From assembly GCA_017792345.1 (NCBI GenBank), contig CP051228.1, positions 4,060,148 to 4,124,147 on the forward strand: 64,000 nt of DNA, in the 5' to 3' direction. The notes under the pieces were generated by a model. That model was not told the DNA's origin and did not search any database. It was given only the letters and a program-made list of their open reading frames with translations. Below are positions 59,234 to 64,000 of the stretch, piece by piece. Numbering within the stretch: position 1 is the first letter of the stretch; every line of letters starts with the position of its first letter. The translations under genes were made by a program, and so were the position numbers. This stretch comes from Mesoflavibacter sp. (GTDB lineage: Bacteria > Pseudomonadota > Alphaproteobacteria > UBA8366 > Aestuariispiraceae).

Positions 59234-59329
59234 TCAGAAAAAGGCCAGCAGCCAGCGGTCCGACGCGCTGAGCAACAGCGCCAACAGGGTCAGAGGAACC
59301 GTCAAAATCAGGGTCTTGATTTCCACCAT
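59234..59329 (-). CDS. 31-residue single-membrane-segment peptide
   Basis: The short frame starts at an ATG with AGAGGAG nine nt upstream. It encodes a charged start (MVEIK), a run of about 18 hydrophobic residues (TLILTVPLTLLALLLSAS) and a DRW turn, ending LLAFF. It lies about 110 bp downstream of the Crp/Fnr gene on the same strand. Such tiny proteins often modulate membrane complexes, but I do not recognise this one. The ribosome site and hydrophobic pattern support it; conservation is untested. Confidence 0.5.
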   Translation of the reverse strand: MVEIKTLILTVPLTLLALLLSASDRWLLAFF

Positions 59330-59442
59330 TGTCCGATACTCCTCTCTGTCCGGGAGGTATCCCTCCCAACGGCAAGAGGATGCAGTGACTTCCGTCACAT
59401 TACGCGGCTGAAACGGGGCATTTTCAGGGCGGGTGCGGAAAA

Positions 59443-60141
59443 TCAGTCCCCGCGGAACTGTTCGACCATGTCCCGAAGACGGTTCGTGTCGGTGAGCTGC
59501 AGGACATTGCCGGCACGTTTCACAAGCCCCTTGCGGGACAGGTCGCTCAACACCCTTGCGACGGTTTCCCGGGTGGTGGACACCCGGCTGGCCAGTTCGG
59601 AATGGATCGGGATCGGGTCGATCTTGGCCGTACCGTCGTCCTGGACCGTCGGCTTGGCGAGGCGTAGCAATTCGGCATAGACCCGGTTGTTGGCGCCCAG
59701 CGTGCTGAGGTCCATGATCCGTTCGACCGACATTCGTACCATCTGCGTCAGCCGCTTCATCAGGTTGAACGCGATCTCCGGATGTTCCTCCAACACGCTT
59801 CGGAACGTCATGGGATGCATCAGACCGACCGTGGTCGGCGCGACCGCCACGACATTGGCGGAGCGGGGTTCGCCGTCCACCGCGGCCAATTCGCCGAAGA
59901 CCGACCCTTCTTTCAGATCGTCGAAGGCGATCTCCCGACCGGAGATGGAGTAGTTCACAACGCGCGCGACGCCGCGGGTGACGAAATAGACGTCCTGGCT
60001 ATCGTCCTGGAAATCGATGATCTGTTCCTGTGGAGCAAAATCACGCCATTTGCAGCGGGCCTCGACCCGCGCGCGATCCTCTTCGGATAAATCCTTGAAA
60101 AGAAAAACTTTCGCCAGTGTCCTGGCGTTCTCCCCCGTCAT
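59443..60141 (-). CDS. Crp/Fnr-family transcriptional regulator
   Basis: The product (232 residues from the ATG at 60141) has an N-terminal cNMP-binding domain with GSVFGELAAVDGEPRSANVVA. The E and RSA of this cassette are as in cAMP-binding CRP. A C-terminal helix-turn-helix follows (HSELASRVSTTRETVARVLSDL). It has no FNR-type cysteine cluster near the N-terminus, so it is more CRP-like than an iron-sulfur oxygen sensor. It is divergent from a sensor kinase gene 160 bp away. An in-frame ATG at 60219 would add 26 residues. Confidence 0.9.
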   Translation of the reverse strand: MTGENARTLAKVFLFKDLSEEDRARVEARCKWRDFAPQEQIIDFQDDSQDVYFVTRGVARVVNYSISGREIAFDDLKEGSVFGELAAVDGEPRSANVVAVAPTTVGLMHPMTFRSVLEEHPEIAFNLMKRLTQMVRMSVERIMDLSTLGANNRVYAELLRLAKPTVQDDGTAKIDPIPIHSELASRVSTTRETVARVLSDLSRKGLVKRAGNVLQLTDTNRLRDMVEQFRGD

Positions 60142-60300
60142 CGTAACGGCCCTATCCCCTCCGAGAATGCGGCTCACGTTACCGCAACCCCTGGGCAATG
60201 GCGAGAGGGTTGTCGCCAATCCGATTGGAAGCGGTTAGTTTTGGAATGCCGCGCGAAAAGCAGGGCAAAAAAACGACAGGCGGCCAAGGGTGAACGGGGT

Positions 60301-62040
60301 ATGAGAGGTTTTGGCAGGCGGCATCTATGGCGTCCGGGCGGCTATCCGCTTGGCTCCGCCCTGATTGCCGCCTGTGTCGTGGCGGTCGGCGTGGCGATCA
60401 GCTTCTATGCGGCCAGCGATCTGGACCGCCGGGAGCGGGAGGATTGGACAGAACGCGCCCGCAATGACGCTTACCGGCTGACTGAATTTGCGACATTGGC
60501 CCTCAATCAGGGCGAAGTGTCCCTCAGTGTCATTTCCGAACGCGTACATGGGCAAACGGAAGCGCTGACCCGGGATGCGCTGTCGGCGGTCGTACGCCGG
60601 TCGCTGCGGCATTCCGATACGGTTCGATTTGATGCCGTGCTGTTCGCGGCAAGGGATCATCGGGCCGATGCCACTCCTTCCGAAACGTTCGTGGTGACGG
60701 CCGTCAGCGGGGCGGAAAGCCCGATTGCAGTGGGTCGCCAGCTTTCGGAAATCCCGGCCGTGTATCAAGCGGCGGCCAGCGCAATCCGGCTGGGTGAACG
60801 TGTCGTCCTTGGGGCGCCTTTCGAGAGCGCAGATGGCTGGCCGACCTTGACGCTCGCGGCGCGCACATATGTGAACGGTCAGGATGGTGTCCTGATCGCC
60901 GTCTTCGACCTTCTGACCTTCTTTGAATCCTTTCTGACCTCGGTTGCCCCGGATGGCCTGGTTCTCCGACTGGGCGTCAAATCGGCGGGCCAGGAAAACG
61001 AGGAGCCGCTGATCGGTCATGGGACCCCGTTGCCGAACTCGATCGAGACGTTCCAGGTACCGATCGCGTATGGCGAAACCGTCTGGCGCTACAGTTGGGA
61101 CATGCTGCCCGGATATGGCGGTGGTCGCGATGGGTCCCTGGGCACGATTGTCCGCATCGGCGGGACAGGGTTGTTCCTGGTCGTCGGGCTTTTGATCGCC
61201 GTGCTGCTTCAGGTCAATCGCCGGATCACACTGGCGGTGCGTAACCGAACCGAGGAACTGGCAAGGGCACGGGACCAGGCGGAAATCGCCAATCGCACCA
61301 AGTCCGAATTTCTGGCCAATATGAGCCACGAACTGCGCACACCCCTGAATTCGGTCATTGGTTTCGCGGAAATCCTGGAAGCGCAGGTCATGGGCCCGGA
61401 ATCCTGGGAGCAATACCGGGAATATGCGGCTGATATCCGCCAAAGCGGTCGGCATCTTCTGTCTTTGATCAACGACATCCTGGACTTGTCGAAAGCGGAG
61501 GCCGGTCACCTGGAATTGGACGAATCCTACATCTCGCCGGAAGCGGCGATCGATGGGGCGGTGCGTCTGGTCCATGAGCGCGCCCGCAACAACGGGTTGG
61601 AGGTCGATACCGAAATCGAGGACGGGATCGCCCTGGTGCGCTGCGACGAGCGGCGGGTGAAGCAGATCCTGCTGAATCTGTTGTCGAATGCGATCAAGTT
61701 CACGCCGCGCGGCGGACAGGTGACTGTCAAGGCGCATTCGACGCCGCAGGGCGGCATCCGTTTCCAGGTCTGCGATACCGGGATCGGCATGCGCCCCAGC
61801 GATATTCCGCTGGCGATGACCAAATTTCAGCAGTTGAACAATGCGCCCAAAGACGAACTCGCCGGCACCGGGCTGGGACTTCCACTGGCGGAAAACCTGG
61901 CGAAACTGCATAACGCGACGCTGAGCATTACGTCCGAACTGGGCCATGGGACGGTTGTGTCATTGGTGTTCGGCCCCGATCGGGTAGGGCAGCCGGATGA
62001 CGTGCTGCGCGGCACGGCCTCCCCACAACGGTCCGATTGA
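60301..62040 (+). CDS. Membrane sensor histidine kinase (PAS-free)
   Basis: The ATG at 60301 opens a protein of 579 residues; a start at 60241 would add 20 charged residues. A membrane segment (GSALIAACVVAVGVAISF), a large periplasmic domain of about 250 residues, and a second segment (GTGLFLVVGLLIAVLLQV) are followed by HisKA with FLANMSHELRTPLNSVIGFAEIL and HATPase_c with DTGIGM and GTGLGLPLAENL. The HisKA region resembles the PleC/DivJ-type kinases of Alphaproteobacteria. The signal and partner are unknown. Confidence 0.88.
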   Translation: MRGFGRRHLWRPGGYPLGSALIAACVVAVGVAISFYAASDLDRREREDWTERARNDAYRLTEFATLALNQGEVSLSVISERVHGQTEALTRDALSAVVRRSLRHSDTVRFDAVLFAARDHRADATPSETFVVTAVSGAESPIAVGRQLSEIPAVYQAAASAIRLGERVVLGAPFESADGWPTLTLAARTYVNGQDGVLIAVFDLLTFFESFLTSVAPDGLVLRLGVKSAGQENEEPLIGHGTPLPNSIETFQVPIAYGETVWRYSWDMLPGYGGGRDGSLGTIVRIGGTGLFLVVGLLIAVLLQVNRRITLAVRNRTEELARARDQAEIANRTKSEFLANMSHELRTPLNSVIGFAEILEAQVMGPESWEQYREYAADIRQSGRHLLSLINDILDLSKAEAGHLELDESYISPEAAIDGAVRLVHERARNNGLEVDTEIEDGIALVRCDERRVKQILLNLLSNAIKFTPRGGQVTVKAHSTPQGGIRFQVCDTGIGMRPSDIPLAMTKFQQLNNAPKDELAGTGLGLPLAENLAKLHNATLSITSELGHGTVVSLVFGPDRVGQPDDVLRGTASPQRSD

Positions 62041-62147
62041 TCCGGCGGCATTTGGCCTTATAGTGGCGCGACCGGAATATTGCGCTGCAACACCGATCAG
62101 GGACCGACGCCAATCCGGCCGGTATCTCCCGAAGGACGAAAGAGAGA

Positions 62148-62861
62148 ATGGGCAATCCTGAAGACGAACAGCCGTCGCCGACCCATCCCCGCAGTGGAGT
62201 GTTCGCCAAGCTGAGAGCCTATTTCCTGGCCGGGATTCTCGTCACCGCACCGATAGCGATCACCATAGCCCTGGCTGTGTGGATCGTGACTTATATCGAT
62301 GACACGATCATGCCGTTGATCCCGGCGCGGTATAACCCGGACACCTATTTCCAGCAGTATCTGGGGGTCGATTTCGGCGTGCCGGGGCTGGGCGTTCTGG
62401 TCCTGATTCTGGTCATCACGCTGATCGGGGCATTTACGGCGGGGCTGGTCGGACGGTGGGTCGTCCGGCTGGGAGAGAACATACTCGACCGGATGCCGAT
62501 CATCCGCAGCCTCTACAAGCTGACGAAACAGATTTTCCAGACCGTGTTGCAGAACCAGTCGAACGCCTTTCGCCAGGCTGTGCTGGTCGAGTATCCCCGC
62601 AAGGGTCTTTGGGCCGTGGCCTTCGTTACGGCCTCGACCGAAGGGGAACTGAAGGAAAAATTGAAGCGGGACACGGTCAACGTTTTCCTGCCGACCACAC
62701 CGAACCCGACATCGGGCTTCCTGCTTTTCGTACCGCGCGAGGATTTGATTGTCCTGGAGATGCCGGTTGAGGACGCGGTGAAACTGGTGATTTCCGCCGG
62801 GATCGTGCATCCGGGCGACCATCTGGTCGGTGAGGACGAGAACGGTCGGCGCGCGAGCTAG
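62148..62861 (+). CDS. DUF502-family membrane protein
   Basis: The 237-residue protein has two strong membrane segments (YFLAGILVTAPIAITIALAVWIV near 25-47 and LGVLVLILVITLIGAFTAGL near 80-100). A conserved soluble domain follows with RMPIIRSLYKLTKQIF, YPRKGLWAVAFVT and PTTPNPTSGFLLFVP. These define DUF502, whose function is unknown. Its stop overlaps the recG stop on the other strand (CTAG, 62858-62861). This neighbourhood with recG is common in Alphaproteobacteria. Confidence 0.9.
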   Translation: MGNPEDEQPSPTHPRSGVFAKLRAYFLAGILVTAPIAITIALAVWIVTYIDDTIMPLIPARYNPDTYFQQYLGVDFGVPGLGVLVLILVITLIGAFTAGLVGRWVVRLGENILDRMPIIRSLYKLTKQIFQTVLQNQSNAFRQAVLVEYPRKGLWAVAFVTASTEGELKEKLKRDTVNVFLPTTPNPTSGFLLFVPREDLIVLEMPVEDAVKLVISAGIVHPGDHLVGEDENGRRAS

Positions 62862-64000
62862 CCGGATTTCAAATTGGCGATCGCGGCGTCCCGCTCGAAC
62901 AGATACAGCAGATAGCGCAATTTCCGGCCCCGGTCGCCGGTCAGATCCGGATCCCGTTCCAGAACCAGACGTGCGTCGTCATGGGCGATGCGCATCAACT
63001 CGCCATGCAGGGCGATATCCGCCAATCGGAATTCCGGCAGACCGCTCTGCTTCGTGCCCAGAATTTCCCCGGCGCCCCTCAGTTCCAGGTCTTTTTCGGC
63101 GATAAGGAATCCGTCCTCGGTTTCCGCCATGGTGCGCAGGCGTTCCCGGGCGGTCTCACTCAACTGCTCGGCGCGGACCAGGATGCAGGTTGACGCCGCA
63201 TCGCCGCGCCCCACGCGGCCCCGCAACTGGTGCAACTGCGCCAGGCCGAACCGTTCCGCATGTTCGATCACCATCACGGTCGCGGCGGGTACGTTGACGC
63301 CAACTTCGATCACCGTCGTCGCCACCAGGATATCGGCCGGCCCATCGATGAAGCGGGCCATGGCGGCGTCCTTTTCCTTTCCCTTCATCCGCCCGTGGAC
63401 CAATGCGACCTTGGCCTCACCAAAAGAACGGCAAAGATCGGCATAACGGCCCTCCGCATCGGCCAGATCGCTGGTCTCGGATTCCTCAACCAGCGGGCAG
63501 ACCCAATAGACCTTGGCGCCTTCCTTGAGCTTTCTGCCGATCCCGTCGACGACCTCATGCAGGCGGCTGTCGGCAATCACGACGGTTTTGATCGGCTGGC
63601 GTCCCGGCGGCTTGTCGGTCAGGCGCGACGAATTCAGATCGCCATAGGCGGTCATCGTCAGGGTGCGCGGGATCGGTGTCGCCGTCATGACAAGAACGTC
63701 CGCGCGATGCCCCTTCGATCCCAGGGAGAGGCGTTGATGGACCCCGAAACGGTGCTGTTCGTCGATGATCGCCAGTTTCAGGTCGCGGAAGGCGACATCT
63801 TCCTGGAAAAGCGCATGGGTCCCGATCGCGATGGGCGCCCGACCTTCCGCAAGGGCGGCAAGGCTCTCGCGGCGTGCGACGCCTTTGTCGCGGCCGGTCA
63901 AGATCACGCATTTCAGCCCGATCTTCGCAACCAGGGGCGCGATGGTTTCGTAATGCTGGCGGGCCAGGATTTCCGTCGGTGCCATCAGCGCGGCCTGACC
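62858..64000 (-). CDS. recG: ATP-dependent DNA helicase RecG (partial, N-terminal part off right edge)
   Basis: The 380 visible residues are the C-terminal helicase part. They start GQAALMAPTEILARQHYE (motif Ia) and include IIDEQHRFGV (motif II, DEQH as in RecG), MTATPIPRTL (motif III), VEVGVNVP in the sixth-domain region and QLRGRVGRGDAAS (motif VI), then the TRG-like LELRGAGEILGTKQSG. RecG reverses stalled replication forks. The frame runs to the edge without a start. Confidence 0.96.
   Translation of the reverse strand, partial: GQAALMAPTEILARQHYETIAPLVAKIGLKCVILTGRDKGVARRESLAALAEGRAPIAIGTHALFQEDVAFRDLKLAIIDEQHRFGVHQRLSLGSKGHRADVLVMTATPIPRTLTMTAYGDLNSSRLTDKPPGRQPIKTVVIADSRLHEVVDGIGRKLKEGAKVYWVCPLVEESETSDLADAEGRYADLCRSFGEAKVALVHGRMKGKEKDAAMARFIDGPADILVATTVIEVGVNVPAATVMVIEHAERFGLAQLHQLRGRVGRGDAASTCILVRAEQLSETARERLRTMAETEDGFLIAEKDLELRGAGEILGTKQSGLPEFRLADIALHGELMRIAHDDARLVLERDPDLTGDRGRKLRYLLYLFERDAAIANLKSG

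Overview
The window is high-GC alphaproteobacterial chromosome. The proteins look most like marine Rhodospirillales-type bacteria: a zinc-free HemB, a short alphaproteobacterial ProS, SAM-II riboswitches and GyrA with an alphaproteobacterial insert. The genus is not resolved. There is no sign of a prophage or insertion sequence.

Left 26.6 kb: one reading frame on the minus strand stays open from an ATG at 26597 to the left edge. It encodes at least 8,865 residues of a giant, probably type-I-secreted adhesin. The visible part, in order, is a leaderless N-terminal module with a possible LapG-type cleavage motif, a Gly/Ser/Asp linker, about 34 copies of a 660-bp unit (two Ig/cadherin-like domains) in perfect register, more divergent domains, a PA14-like domain, further domains, an RTX-like Gly/Asp stretch and the start of a LamG-like domain. 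The C-terminus and any secretion genes lie outside the window. An unknown 189-residue gene sits just upstream. A CRP/FNR-like palindrome lies between the two.

27.6-33.4 kb, minus strand: hemB, an MHYT-domain sensor kinase, and an osmC-like/metY pair. The metY leader appears to carry two SAM-II riboswitches in series. The first is followed by an intrinsic terminator and sits directly downstream of a sigma70-like promoter.

33.4-41 kb, plus strand: a pyruvate-dehydrogenase-E1/transketolase-like enzyme, then a four-gene BMP-family (nucleoside-type) ABC importer operon ending in a strong terminator.

41-54 kb: a TPR envelope protein, a small periplasmic protein, proS-lolC-lolD, two HupE/UreJ-like membrane proteins, SapC, two stand-alone cyclic-nucleotide-binding proteins, a receiver/Hpt pair, ssb, an NCS2 uracil/xanthine permease and a class I glutamine amidotransferase.

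54-64 kb: gyrA, coaD, a histidine kinase, tRNA-Lys(UUU), a 31-codon membrane peptide, a Crp/Fnr regulator, another histidine kinase, a DUF502 protein, and the C-terminal part of recG running off the right edge. Three convergent gene pairs overlap at their stop codons, and signalling genes are dense: three kinases, one receiver, one Hpt and three cNMP-binding proteins.
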